Assembly (NCBI RefSeq): GCF_905163445.1
Contig: NC_053183.1
Location: 9,176,001 to 9,240,000 of the forward strand
Reading direction: 5' to 3'
Length of the DNA stretch: 64,000 bases
DNA from: Pararge aegeria
Lineage: Eukaryota > Arthropoda > Insecta > Lepidoptera > Nymphalidae
The notes under the pieces are model-generated. The model made no database searches, was not told the origin of the DNA, and saw only the letters and a list, made by a program, of their open reading frames with translations. The position numbers were made by a program, and so were the translations under genes. Position 1 is the stretch's first letter. Every line of letters begins with the position of its first letter. This document shows positions 24,218 through 36,772 of the stretch, in pieces.

Positions 24218-27200
24218 AATTTATTTATTTATTGCCTACCTATGTTTTTCTTATCTTACGGAAAGGTAATCAAATCTCTTCAAAAAGTTCATATCTACTT
24301 GCTGAGTAGGTCAGGCGCTTGTGATTTTCTTACAGTTAACAAATAATATGGTTGTGAAACAAGAGAAAAACCATGATTTTTAGGGTTTAGTTTTATCAAA
24401 TTTCAGGCTGGTGTAGACCAACGTTTTTAATCTTGTCAGGAACAAATAAACTTGATCATTCGACCTGGGCGTTTAATTCCAAGACCCAAATAATCGCCTA
24501 CTTGGAGTCTAATAAAAAAGATGGAACAAAAAGTGCTCTTGATTAGTAGGACACTTACGAATAAATAAGTCCTTTTTGTGAAGAAACCGTTACCATGCAC
24601 GGTGGTAATACCATTTTATTTTTTGCGGTTTTAGTCTTACCAAATAAATTTCGATGTTTACAAACTCAAGCTCAGAAATCCACTATTCGGTACCATGCAA
24701 TATCGATCTTAATATCAATAACATTAGGGTATATTTTTCAATGATATATCTCGGAGGATTTTAATCAATACAGTTTCTTATTGGCAATGGATAACTCCCC
24801 GCATAACATCTTAAGTATTTACTAGCGCTGTGAAATAATACCTAAGTAGATCGGTTACTTAAAAGTGTAAAATTTATTACGCTCTATTTACGTGCTTGTG
24901 GTCACTGAATCGTAGCAGATAGGTGTTGCGTTTTCCTATTCTCTAATGACAGGCTATAAGATCGCACTGTTTCTGCTCTAAATGACGTGGTAATACATGA
25001 GTTTTCAAAGATCCTCTTTTTGGTAGTTTTCTCGACTTATTACAGGGTAATTCACAAATAATTTCGAGAGAAAGTTAGATTTGTTCGGGGGAACTTTCTA
25101 TATAAGAAGTTGTTGTTTACTTTTATACCAACAGCATCTCTAGGGTAAACAATTTTGGTCATATCCGAATTTGGTAGAAAAGTCAAGGTCAACCCTCTAC
25201 AGAGGCCTAAGTAGAGATAAGGTGATTAAATCTGAACTACTAACAGCTCAAAAAAAATCTTTTCTTATTAATAACACGATGACGGTCCATTTCATATTTC
25301 CAATATAATTTTGTCGCCCTAGATTATTAATTACATCATCAATATTGCTTACGGTATTCAGGTAATGGATAAGGGTATTCGTGAGAATCATCCATCTCAT
25401 TTTTCGATTTATTCATATGTATTAATACAAAAAGTGTCCCTAAAGTACCAACGAACACAATATTGTATGATGCCACTTTTAAGATATTTATGAATTGAGT
25501 GCCAGATCTTACTTGAAATGATGTTTTATTTAGAATAGCTAAAATAAGCTAGTTTCAAATTCAAATAACTCAATATTGAGAGATGAATTCACCACCCTAA
25601 GTAAATGTTATCTACTTCCCAAAATCGAATCCGGTGCTCGTGGGAACTATTCATCTCCGAATTCGATAGTAAATAAATTGATTGAGTAGCAAATCTGTTA
25701 GAAACTATCCAATAAACGTACGAGTACGTTATTCTTGTTTGTAAAAACTCTAATTTAATGTATGTGCTTAAAACAAATCTAATAAATATTTGAAGTAACA
25801 TCTATTGTTTAAATTAAAGTAAGACCTTGTTAAAATCATATTTCACAAGAACCCACATGGTGTTCCTCTATGAAGTATGAAAAATAAAAATTCCAGCGGT
25901 TTTGTACTGAACGTGTATGATAGAGTAACACGACTGATAATATTTTATCCGCTATTCTACGCCTATCCGCCCGTGCTATTTGGTTTGTGCAGGCGTTTTT
26001 TTACACTTTTGCTCCTCTTCTAATTCAAAAAGAAATGGGGTTTATATAAAATCATTTTCAAACCCTAGCACGTTGTAGCAAACAAAACTTAATATTATTA
26101 GTATGTAAATATATTTTAGTACTATTATAAAAATAAAATAATTAATGTAACGCAATAAGGTAACCAATTAGAGCTAGACAGCAAGTCATCAGCCTAAAAA
26201 TGTTAATGTCACGTTTCTAGTCCAACAAAATGGCACCCTCTTCTCTCTTAGAAGACGCACTTTCAACATCATGATTGATGATTTTTTTTTTGCATTTTAA
26301 TTTAAATGAGACTTAATTAATTAGTAGAAACTATAACGAGGTGAAACATGTTACAAATTTTTTTCATTAGTAGTAAATGTAAAATAAGAATACGTAAAGT
26401 AAAATAAACAGGTAGTTCGTTATCACATGTTGTGAGTATTTGCAATTAATTCCAGTGTTCCATTCATTTCTGCTGCATGGAAATTGATATTTCACGCCGT
26501 TGACAGCTATTTTTCATGCGAAATTTCGCGGAGTGCGCGATGTATTTTGCCGAAACCATTTTTCACCGTGACACCACACGTCATTGATCTATACCAAGTC
26601 CTTCATATGATGTGCGATGATATTTTGTGAGGGCGATATAATTATCTTCGCTAGATAGACCAGAGTGATTCTCTTTGTTAAAATTATAATCTTCTGTGTC
26701 TTAATTTTGTTATCTTATTGCATTCATCAGTAACTTTATTTAAAAAAAACCTTTTTTTCTCTTAGAAGTTACATAAATATACTGTTTTTTTTTTGTTTTT
26801 GAATACGAGCTTTTGTTGTCATCATCAGAACAATTGATTCAAATTTTGCATATAATTGCAGTCTTATGATGTACCTACACCCACTTTTGACATAAATTTT
26901 TGATTGTAAATCTATGTCCAAATGAAGATCTACGTACTCAATTATATATAAAAACGGAAAAGGTAACAAACTGCTACTATTAATATAAGTCTATGAAAAT
27001 TAAATTTCATCATTCAATAACAGTAGCGTTGAAGGCAACAAAGAGGTCAGTAGTAAATATCAAATTAACGTCCTTTAGTCACAATCGCAGTTGTGTTTAG
27101 TTAATACGTTTTCAATCTGTCAAACGGACCTTAACATAACTTAGCAAGAAAGGACCTTGCGGGTGGTAATGGCCCATGCTAATTGCTTACAGTGGCCACA

Positions 27201-28465
27201 ATAATCTCAACCTTTTCGTCACGGATACAAAACACGCAGAAGGCTGCGATGCCTTTTTCTTATCTATGAAATATTTAAGTAATTTTTACTTTTGGTTTCT
27301 ATTTGTTATATTATTATCATATTATCAACCGTTGGACGTGTTATATAGATCTTATATAGTCTTTCGGTGTCTTTTGCCAAACGCTTCCTTTTATCTACTT
27401 CGTTTGATAGCGTCTGTCCTCATAGTGGAGGACTTATCAACCCTGTTACCAAAGTGGGGGCGCCACTCCAACACCTTAAACCAAGCTATATGCCACGGCC
27501 ATTGTCACTTAAAGTTTTCCACTAATTAAAGTAGTGTAAATAGAGGTACTCCGATTATAACTCTCTCCGTCGCGCGACGCCCGCTGAAGGTTAAGTATTT
27601 GTCAGGTGGACTATACCTACTTATCGCCATGGTAAGAAGCGCTTTAAAAATAATTGTAACTATTGTAACATGAATCGTACTCACGCAGCACTCGTAATAA
27701 TATTCCTTTCAGTCTCTACATCACACTAATTCCTGTTAGTATCTACTTCTCCTTTTACTCTTTGGGTATTTTCCAAACCCATCGCTGGATCTCGTAAAAA
27801 GACAATGTTTCATTGAAATATATTTTCTTGTTAATTTCTGTGGTACTAATTTTAATACAGAATTAAATAATAAAACCAATTTCTTGTAAAAAAAACCTTT
27901 ATTTATGAGAAATAAATGATATTGATTGGAACTTAGTAGGTATAAGGTACCCAGGTTTAAAGCTGTTAAAAACGGCAGCTACCAAGTAAAATTGAATATT
28001 AATAGATGTAGTATGCTGTGCACAGACCAGTACGAATGTTGACCAGTTTTTGCATATGATGAAAAAATTATAACATCCAATGGTCAGACTAATTTGATGG
28101 TTGCGCAATATAAAACTATGTAAATATTATGTGTAGATTGTAAGTTGCTTCTAACGTTATTTACATAAAAGTTGCAAACTATAAGGGCAATATAAAACAC
28201 ACGTGATATTTTCTTAAATACCGCTTAATTCAAATAATTATCACATTACCCTTCTGTCTGTCGCACGCACTATTATCTCGTTTTCTCTACGTTATTTTTT
28301 TCTACATTTTCAAGCCACAAATGTGGCTGTCAATCTCTTTTGCCTTCTAAAAGTTCCACTCCAAAAACCCAGAAATCTACTGGAAATAAACCTCATAAAT
28401 CGTGTCGTTAATAGTCTCCAATGGCGTACCTTACCTCAAGGCTAAAAGTTATGTTTTTTTGTATC
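24218..28465. other. Long unannotated AT-rich stretch
   Basis: Open frames at 25589-25801, 26769-26969, 27176-27529 and 27899-28108 are short, without domains, and not supported by splice or codon evidence that I can see. A GC-richer island at 26490-26580 and another at 27570-27620 carry no recognisable feature. Confidence 0.45.
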
Positions 28466-28850
28466 TGTAACAGTCCACTATTGGACTAAACGTCTCGCCC
28501 ACCAGGAGGGTTAGCCCATGATTACCACACTGGGCAGAGGGGTTGGTGACCGCAATAGATGGTAACTGAAGCACTGAACTGCCCATTCTCCGTTATGTTC
28601 TCATACTTGCCTCGTACAATACCCGCAGGAAGAGCAGGGGTCTTTGCCTGATAAGGATATTTTGCCTTTACGACACGTTTTCTTGTATACTTAAGATTAA
28701 ATTGTTCGCTTACATTCGTCGTGTCTGCACTTGCCTTCATAGCTGTGGCCCCACACATGACAATAAGTTGGCCGTGAGAACATTTCATAACCCCACAATA
28801 GGGGCAATTTAAATCTGCTGCAGACACGCTCGGACTTGCGTTACTGCATG
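28466..28850 (-). repeat. Dispersed repeat with a decayed cysteine-containing frame
   Basis: The minus strand holds a 101-codon frame (28827 to 28522, opening with GTG) that begins near 'NCPYCGVMKCSHG' and ends in 'YCGHQPLCPVW'. The right-hand half of that frame ('attgcggtcaccaacccct') and the segment to 28470 ('cagtccactattggactaaa' on the plus strand) resemble the 3' ends of lepidopteran RTE-like repeats. I infer repeat sequence, not a host gene. The CxxC pair could alternatively be part of a small zinc-binding protein of a transposon; I do not recognise it. Confidence 0.4.
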
Positions 28851-29096
28851 CAATACTTTTGTTGAGTAATGCCCATTGCTTAGCAATTAATGCTTTTAAG
28901 AAAGACTGTCATTGAGCTAAAATGCTGTTCTATAATTGACTTTTATTACTGTTCGATTGTTGGCGGTTCGCAGATTCGCGTTTTTAGTGTAGGTATTTCT
29001 CACGCCAAATTACTTGATTACCTAGAATATTGTTTTGGGCACAGTGTATTGTAATTTGTAATATCCACTTGTTTCATTTCATTAAAAATGTTTTTT

Positions 29097-29175
29097 GACC
29101 TTCCTGGCGCAGTGGCGAGCGCGGTGTAGTGTTATATATTTGTGGTCCCAGGTTCGGTTTCTGGCATGGGCATTC
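29097..29175 (+). mobile_element. tRNA-like SINE head, family C, copy 3
   Basis: 'gaccttcctggcgcagtggc' (A box) and 'ccaggttcggtttctgg' (B-box region) with tRNA-like spacing. The best copy of this head in the window. Confidence 0.75.
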
Positions 29176-29209
29176 GTTATTTATAATTTAAATTAATGAA
29201 TAATTACAC

Positions 29210-29345
29210 TTTTATTGTTCACCACAAAAATAAAAAAACTTAACAGAAAACAAGATTACGTAGGGCAAGTTAGATACAGGATACAATTTGGCTGCCTTAT
29301 CACTACATAGAGACCTCTTCCAGGCAACAATAGGCGTAAAAGAAT
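29210..29345 (-). repeat. 3' end of a LINE, minus strand
   Basis: The minus strand reads 'tgcctggaagaggtctctat', 'gtgataaggcagcc' and ends near 'caataaaagtg'. The same sequence of words ('gataaggccgcc' then 'caataaagt') is at 30235-30373 on the plus strand. It is a typical 5'-truncated LINE tail with its own polyadenylation-like AATAAA. Confidence 0.6.
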
Positions 29346-29384
29346 ATAGATATAGTTACAAGAGGTAAATTTTAGAATTTTCTA

Positions 29385-29475
29385 AACTCTGGGTTAGAAG
29401 AAGGCTTCGGCCGTGGCTTTTTACTACGCAACCACCAAAGACGTGCTGCCAAGCGATCTTCGACAGTAGGTATGT
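29385..29475 (+). repeat. Dispersed lepidopteran repeat, family D, copy 3 (partial)
   Basis: 'gaagaaggcttcggccgtgg', 'ctacgcaaccaccaaagacg' and 'tgccaagcgatctt' follow the order of the family at 16743. The 3' half is lost or diverged. Confidence 0.5.
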
Positions 29476-30234
29476 CGTAGGGGTATTGGTTAAAAATAAC
29501 TGCTATTCCCCTCCCAGGTTATCCTGTTACTGTCTTACGTCCATTTTCAATATTCAATCTATCAGTAATCTATAGATTTACTTCTTAGCAAAATTATTAT
29601 TGTCAAAAAAAACCATAGAATTTTTAATAAATAACAACTTTGCTAAGCAGCTTGACAACGGATTATAGATAGTTTGGATATAGAAAATGGACTAGAATGT
29701 AGTGGAATAAAAAAAAATCTTAATTCGTAACCTAGTTGAAATTCCTGGAAACTGGCTATTTAATGATTTTATAGTTATCTATGATGAGTGAGAGCATACG
29801 TGCGTGTATTTGTTGGCAAAAAATTACGGCGCTATTCGCGTGTAACGTTTTCTTATTCCAATTCGAATAAATCATCGATCGGTACCGGAATTTCCTTTGT
29901 ACATATTTTTCAGCGAAACATATATCCTGTTAAAGACTATGTTCTACGGATGGTATATAATACAAACTGCACCAACAATATTTTCTGTCAAAACTGAAGG
30001 TTGGTAATTTTTAATGTAAATATTATAGCACAAAAACATTCTAAAAAAGTTACCTTACTTAATATTTGTCCAATACCTAGACATAAACTAATATCACTAA
30101 TCTATACCTTGTCTTTATCTCTGTGTGGTTTGAGATGGGGTGGGTTACCTAGTTGTCGTTAATTGTTTCACTCTTAAGTTAATCACGCATATCCGGCCCA
30201 TAAAAATAAACTAAGCTAACAATCTCTTAGCAAA
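29476..30234. other. Unannotated AT-rich stretch
   Basis: Contains a loose inverted similarity ('cttcttagcaaaatt' near 29581 and 'aactttgctaagca' near 29636) and a short frame at 29788-29997. Neither is called. Confidence 0.4.
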
Positions 30235-30373
30235 AAGAAAGATCTTAAAAGATCACTTTTAGTGATAAGGCCGCCTTTGCACCCTAGCACTAAGTACTAT
30301 TACTGTTTTCCTTGTATTTTCCTTTTTTTTTGTTGTGTTGCAATAAAGTTTTTCTATTCTATTCTATTCTATC
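30235..30373 (+). repeat. 3' end of a LINE with (TTCTA)n tail
   Basis: 'tagtgataaggccgcctttg' is followed by a T-rich stretch, 'caataaagttt' and four to five 'ttcta' units (30352-30373). A short-period repeat at the 3' end is characteristic of several LINE clades. The coding part is absent. Confidence 0.65.
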
Positions 30374-33131
30374 TTTCATGAATTCTCATTATTAATGAGA
30401 ATCTAATTGCGGACTATAAGACCGCGAGGAACCGTAAGGATCTGCATCCCTACGTAGTCGATATACCGCAGACAAGTACGAAGCGCTTCGCTTCGTTTCT
30501 GATCCGCACCGCTAGGATCCTTATCTTGCATCATCGCTTAACATCAGATATGATTGCAGTCAAGCGCTCGTCTATAAACATTAAAAAAAAAAAAGTTTAA
30601 TAGGAAATCCAGCAAACCTATAAGAGTTAAAGCAGTTTTGATAATTTGAGTGTGTTTGTAAATCACATTCATCATAAGGTATCCAACGTGTATTGTATTT
30701 ATTGAGGGGACGACTAGGACCTTGGACAATTGAACAGTGATGTGTCCCATATAAGGATCCTATTCACCATGATTGAGACACAGGTTTTACTGGTGTCCCG
30801 GCAGCATCGAACCCGGAAACCTACCAGTCACTAACTTAACAATATCTCTATAGGGAAGTTAGGTCTTCCCTTTTTCTATTCTAACCTTGTAGTTCCTATC
30901 TTACCAGCGCTTAGATGGGGCATTCGGCTATGAAGTTAAAACTGATATGCAACCTAATGATTATATTTCAAATTTATATATATAATATGGACTTCATAGA
31001 CATTTTTTAAGTGTCATAAATCACAACGATGCTTAGAAAAGAAAAATACCTATCACGCTGGTATCTGCTTGATCTAGATTTTTTCTTTGAACATAATATT
31101 TACATAACCTGAGTATAGGTTTAAGGTTTGTTACTTACATAAATAATAAGGTTAATACTATTATTGCATCGTGTGGCAAAAACCGTGTGAAGTAATACAA
31201 CAGTAGGTACTATTTATGATATCTGTAATAACATTGAAATACGTTCACCCAGATGATTCTTGAAGCATAACGTATTATGCGGATATGAAAAAAGTTATGA
31301 AATTGTTCGCAAGTATTGCCATTTTCTTATGCTTTCAGACATGAGTGCTTAACTGTCCGTATAAATTGCATTTCACTAGAATAATGTGATATTTTTCTAA
31401 TAGTAGAGTACCTACTGATGAAAAAAAAAGACTAGCATTTCCTTCCTCAAAATTACAAACAAACAAACTCTGACGCTTTTTAATATTTCAATATTAAATG
31501 TAAATACATGCCAAATGTTTAGATATATATTTTCAACGATTTAGCTTTTATTTACAAACGTAACAAAAGTATTTCGAAACAAAATTGAATAAATATTGTC
31601 AAAACTGTTTTATTTAACTTGATGCATGTTGAAACCGCGGTGTTATTTTGGCGTCTATTTTTTATCAATAAAGTGATACACACTAGACTGGATAAATGAA
31701 TACTACATTGGGAATATGATTTCGATTGATAGAATTTAGCTGACACTATTCTTATCAATCTCTATAAATATAATATGATACGGGGACGAGGCCCAGGGTA
31801 TATTTCAAGAAATTCAGCTTCCAGTGTATTTTCCAACAAGTTGTCAAAGTCAGCGTTTATCGTCTTATAACGGAACCCATAGTGAGCTACAGATACAGAT
31901 TGTATCAATCTCAAAACTCCTGTTTGCATACATTGCTAAAAAGACCTTTTCAAGACCTTTCATCACACATAGGTAATCCTCTGTTTTCCTCATTCTCCCG
32001 CCACCTTTTTAAGGTGATCGGTCAATCGGGCTGGAGGGCGTATTACGCAATACATCTGCGAGTAGGCATTTCTATATATAGAGATGATAAGTTAATAACT
32101 GTTAGAAATATAAATATAGAGGGTCGATTATGTACAGTTCTAGTGACAATTTACTAGTCGCAATGCTTTCTGATTAGCTGAAATACGCAATTTTAGCAGG
32201 AGCACTATAAATTCAGCCAATAATAATTGCTATGCTATTATAAAAGAAAAGTACCATCACCAGTTCCTACTTAACAATATTTCTTCTAATGTCTCCAAAC
32301 TAACTTGAAGGAACCATAAACATAAAAGTAAACTGAACGCAAATTTCAATAAGTTTAAATATAGCCATGCATGAACAGTAACTCATAATGTATTTACTTA
32401 CAGCCAGAGTAATTATTGGCTTTTTAAAAACCCGCGGTAGTGGTAGTTTTTCTGGAATAAAATCCTATTCCAGTCTCACGCGCACGCTAAGTTTAGGTGT
32501 TAAGGCGCAATTTTTTGAAATCACGACGGTGGCTACACTTTTGCCTACGTATATTTCGACACCTCTGTTTATAGTGTAACGCCAAAAGATGGTTTAAGGT
32601 AATCAGGGCCAAACTAAGAAACAGTTTTGAGAAACATGGCTAAAATAAAATTCCGCTAATAAAAAAAGAAATACATTATGCAACAAATTAGATGAATGTA
32701 TGGCACACTGACAATAGCAAACCCTTCCCTGTCATGTAATATTAAACGAAGCACGCTCAATGCTCCCAGGAATTATTAATGATGGTGCCACACAAAACAT
32801 CGTCAAGCCCATTCTGTGCATACATAATTCCACCCTCTCTAATTAGATGTCCGTTTGATGCCCGCAACGTACTATCTCATGTGAATGAGAATATATATCT
32901 TACTTTCTAAATTACGGGTCTGAATAAATATTATGTGGTTCTAACATTTATAAACATGAATAATGTAGCTGAAGAATATAAAAAGAATACATTTTTCCTG
33001 CATAATCACTTTGTTTTGAAATTTATGTAGTAACCATTTATGTTAATGTAGGTTGGCATATTCGAAAGATAATACACCGACATATTAACTATGCTTTGTT
33101 TTTTAATTCGTAAACCTACATATACCTGAAG
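30374..33131. other. Long unannotated stretch
   Basis: 30780-30860 looks on the minus strand like a weak tRNA-like SINE head ('ccgggttcgatgctgcc'), not called separately. 30480-30500 holds the small palindrome 'gaagcgcttcgcttcg'. 32440-32600 is GC-richer and possibly an old repeat. Frames 31552-31758, 31882-32157 and 32388-32579 have no domain. Confidence 0.4.
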
Positions 33132-33444
33132 CGGTGTTAACCCAGGACTTCAACTTCATTTTTAGGGGGGCCGAGTTTGAATCCCAGCACACATCTCTAA
33201 CTTTCTAAGTTATGTGCGTTTTAAGCAATTAAAATGTCACAAGCTTCAACGGTGAAGGAAAATATGGAGAGGAAACCAGCATGCCTGAGAGTTCTGCATA
33301 ATGTTCTCAAAGTTATGGGGAAAGTGGAAACCACTAATCCAATCCATCCAATGGGCCAGCGTGGTAGACGAAGTCCATAATCTCTTCTCATCGTGGGAAA
33401 AGACCCGTGCCCTGTAGTGGGCCGGTAATGGGTTGATATGATGA
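33132..33444 (+). mobile_element. tRNA-derived SINE, family B, copy 3
   Basis: Carries 'gggggccgagtttgaatccc' (B-box region), 'ctaagttatgtgcgttttaa', 'acggtgaaggaaaatatgg', 'gcatgcctgagagttctgca', 'ggccagcgtggtagacg' and the terminal 'gtaatgggttgatatgatga'. Full length with scattered substitutions and a small duplication 'ccaatccatccaatg'. Confidence 0.85.
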
Positions 33445-34100
33445 CTTAGTTGTTTATACCTAGTTGTTTTTTTTTATTGCTTTGAGGAGAGTTCTTAAAA
33501 AAAATATTGACAAGTAGGTAAATACATTATCTAAACATAACCTCACCTTGTTTTAAGTGCTGATGCAGCAAGGTTTGGTGCTTGTTGGCAAACCTTTGTT
33601 AGTATTAACTAACGGTTAAAGGCTCCCATTTAGACAACCACAGCACACAAAAGAGGTCGGTTGTTGAAGTTATGTATATAACTATTTGTCTATGGTCAAA
33701 CTACTACAGACAAACAAATGCAGGCAGCCTAAAACAAAAATATTTTGTGTTTTGTGTGCCACATATTTATAGAGTTTCGAGTGTCATAGATAAAATACAC
33801 GTTTCTTTAATCCCTGCTTATATCATAATTCCGCCAAGTATGTTGGTTTGTCCGTCTTTCATACAGTAACGTGGATGGATTGATTATTGTTTAACTTTAT
33901 GGACAGGACAGAGATAGGTACAAGTTATTTTTATCGCAATAGAATGGGTTTCCATAAAAAACTTCATTAAAAATGTGTTCTCATGAATACGTTTTGGGAT
34001 ACTAAATAGAGAATAATGTATTATTTATCCCAAAAAAAAACTACTCTATATTATCAATAATAATAATTTTATTAGTGTTTCGTTCTTCCATATATGTTCT
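33445..34100. other. Unannotated AT-rich stretch
   Basis: The frame 33672-33869 (65 codons) has no domain. Nothing else was recognised. Confidence 0.45.
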
Positions 34101-34127
34101 TCCACAGAATATCAAGATAGTGATACA

Positions 34128-34170
34128 GTACAGCGGGCGAAGCTGCGGGCGAAGCCGCGGGCAGAGCTAG
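34128..34170 (+). mobile_element. Helitron-like 3' end with duplicated GC-rich hairpin region
   Basis: 'gggcgaagctgcgggcgaag' continues into 'ccgcgggcagagctag'. The last part equals the terminal phrase of the element ending at 44459. The 'gcgaagcygcgggc' unit is present twice. The 5' part could not be located, and the base after CTAG is A, not T, so the end may be altered. Confidence 0.5.
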
Positions 34171-34360
34171 AACTACTTTATAATCGAGACTCCGGGCAAT
34201 GTTATTTTTTCCTTGAAAAAATTTAAATGGCCTCCACTCGTTCGAATAATAGCCGATTCTAAGCGTTCGTTGGTTCGTGCCTAGAAACTGTGCTGCAGGC
34301 CGGAACGCGCCGCTTTCACGACTCGAATGCCGTGACGTAGAACGCGTCACTACGTTTCTC
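34171..34360. other. GC-rich segment of unknown origin
   Basis: Directly right of the Helitron-like end. It contains 'ctgtgctgcaggccggaacg' and 'cgccgctttcacgactcgaa' and is open on the minus strand (92 codons, 34350 to 34072) across the Helitron end itself, so the frame is probably fortuitous. Not recognised. Confidence 0.4.
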
Positions 34361-34990
34361 TACGTACCGATATGTACAAGTAATAAGTAAACGTTACAGA
34401 GGCATCGAAAAAAAAATATGTCATCCCTCCTGGCGAGGCTTCAAGTCAATGATTGTACGGTGTACTGAACATTAAAATTCTTTTAAGTTCCTTTTATGTA
34501 ACGTTCCTTTTGATGTAAAATATAAGAAATGTATACTAACATAGTCGTTTAAGCTGTACTGCTAACAAATATGCCGTAGTTGTCATAATAAAGAAATTTA
34601 TTATTTATAAACACATCATAATTGTCCAGGGATCAAGTATATATAAGTATATAAAAACATATCCAACTACTATTTACCAAGTCTAAAACTTTTAATGCAA
34701 TGTATAGGTTACTTACCCATTTATTTTGTAAAAATTAAATAAATATTGCATTTTTTTCAAAATGTGGCCAATTTACCAAAGTAGGTAAATGTCGTCAATT
34801 AAATGGCAAAAAGGCACTGAAGGGCAAAAATTAATAAAATAATCTGTGCCTCCACCGTGGGACACAAATCACACAATCACTTTGAGGAATGGCAGCACAC
34901 GTCCTTTTTAAGAATTAAAAAATGTAATGGCCGTGTGTGGGTGTGCATTAGTCGAAACGAATCAACAAGATTTGCAAAGGCATGAATGAC
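34361..34990. other. Unannotated AT-rich stretch
   Basis: No frame and no repeat recognised. Confidence 0.45.
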
Positions 34991-35365
34991 CACGTCTGAA
35001 ACAATCTTTCGCAAATCTGACGCAAATGAGTTCGGTTCTTCCACCGATCCACATACAGCCGTTTTTTTGGATTATTGTTTCCCCTCGATATGACGTCCAA
35101 AGTTTATCAAAACTCAAGAACGTCTTGTACCCGGCATCCTGTTTTTGTGATTGTAAAATGGGTCCTACGATTGCGGGGTGCTATAGGTGGAACTCTCAGC
35201 GGCCTCCGGGAACGCAGAACTACTTTACGCAAATAATTTCGGATGGTTTTGTCCCTAATTAGCAGGCGGCTTGTGCGATCGGGTAACAAACCCGTCGACC
35301 CGTTTTGAATGTGCCGGTTTGGTTTGCCTTTAGTTAACGCGGATGAAACCGCAGGGATCAGCTAG
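34991..35365 (+). mobile_element. Helitron-like element, 3' part with GC-rich interior
   Basis: Ends 'gcggatgaaaccgcagggat' then 'cagctag' before a T. The motif 'gcggatgaaaccgc' can form a short hairpin 14 bases upstream of CTAG, as Helitron 3' ends require. The end at 58154 has the same hairpin. The interior (35026-35262 plus, 35107-35289 minus) is GC-rich and open on both strands. The 5' boundary was not found; 34991 is only where the GC-rich part starts. Confidence 0.5.
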
Positions 35366-36441
35366 TATTTCATAATTTGATCCTAATTTAATACATTTTA
35401 TAGGTGTGTGTTTCTCTGAAAAAATCAAGAGATAAAATAAATATTTAAGATAAGTATACCCAAATTTATTAAAATCGAATACACCCAACACCTAATCAGA
35501 AAAAACTACCTATTTTTTTTAGATAAGTATAAATTTTACATAAAAGCAGGTTATCAGCTTTTCGTAGGTAGATCAGGAAGTTTGTCTTGGATAAAAGGAC
35601 ACCTTATTTGCATAATCTTTTGAATAAATTGGAATATTTTAAGTAACTCTCAAGTAAAAAATGTTCTCTCTTTAAGGGAATCGCTCGCAAGACCTGCTTA
35701 ATCTTTCTATTTTTATCTATAACATAGATCCACCACTGTAACATAGATCGACAAAGCATTGAGAAGGGACTAAACAACGGAGTCACGGAAGAAGACTCTG
35801 AAAGAAGTAGCCAAATCATAACAATATTAACATAGGACAGTACGATCATTCAATATTCGACGCGGGAGTACGGAAAGATTTGAAAAATAAATAAAATCTC
35901 TTTATCTCAAATAAAGGAAAAGAGTTTGTTTGTTTGATTTGAAAAATCCTTGAATCCGATAGGCCAATTCTCAAGAATAGTTAGAGGGTATTTAAAATTA
36001 CGCTACGACCCTTAAGGGTTGAGCAACTAGAAAAAAAGAGCCAGAAAGAACGCCTAGCAAAACCTATTCGGTTTAACACGAAATTTTTAGTTTGGGAAAC
36101 CGATAGTTTCTAATAAAGTAAATCATCTATACGATTTTATTTTTGCAGACCCTTTATGTGAAATTTCTATAGGCCTAACTTTCTGATAAATTGATTGAAT
36201 TTACTTCGATTACTATTTGTATTACCCACTTGACATTCGTGTCGAGAACTTTGTCCTATTTTCCTGTAGGTAATATTTGAATTAGACCCGGGCAGAACTA
36301 AATCTATTACTGTAAAAAAATATAATTCGTGACATCTATGCCTGATCTATCAGGCACGATAAATATAATCATGTAAGACTTAAGGTATTTAAATTATATA
36401 TATGATATGATATTATAAATCTTTTGTTTGTCCAGCTAAAA
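35366..36441. other. Unannotated AT-rich stretch
   Basis: The frame 35604-35849 (minus, 81 codons) has no domain. Nothing recognised. Confidence 0.45.
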
Positions 36442-36772
36442 CTGGCTGTTGCCCGCGATTATAGGGCAGTTTGTTCTAAATAGCGCGCTAAAAACCGCTA
36501 ATTTTAAAAAGAAACTATCTTTATTTCAACATTTTGACAAAACAATGCAGTTGAGCTGTAAGTAGCAAAGCTTTGTTTAATACCATAAGAACGGTACCCA
36601 GATTCTCACCGGGATGAAAGAAACCTATGTCCGTCTTCAGAATACAAACTGTCTTTAAGCCAAATTTCGTGCAGATATAAAAACACCTGCCTTGACTTTT
36701 GAAATTAACATAGGACACAAACAAATAAACAAACTAACATGCCTGTTTTTTCGCATTTATAATATTGGGCTG
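36442..36772 (-). mobile_element. Helitron-like element, minus strand
   Basis: The left end reads 'ctggctgttgcccgcg', the reverse complement of the family's 3' terminus with CTAG changed to CCAG. The right end reads 'cgcatttataatattgggct', the reverse complement of the 5' head. The interior has the usual 'aggacacaaacaaataaacaaac' type run near the 5' end. Decayed, with no coding capacity. Confidence 0.6.

Noticed and set aside
27176..27529. 117-codon open frame with hydrophobic stretches
   Set aside because: Hydrophobic runs follow from T-rich sequence; no start context, splice sites or family match.
28522..28827. Small zinc-binding host protein on the minus strand
   Set aside because: The frame is continuous with words typical of dispersed lepidopteran repeats and opens with GTG; listed as a repeat.
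34072..34350. 92-codon minus frame as a gene
   Set aside because: It reads through the Helitron-like terminus, giving an Ala-Ser-Pro repeat from 'gcgaagc' units; most likely fortuitous.
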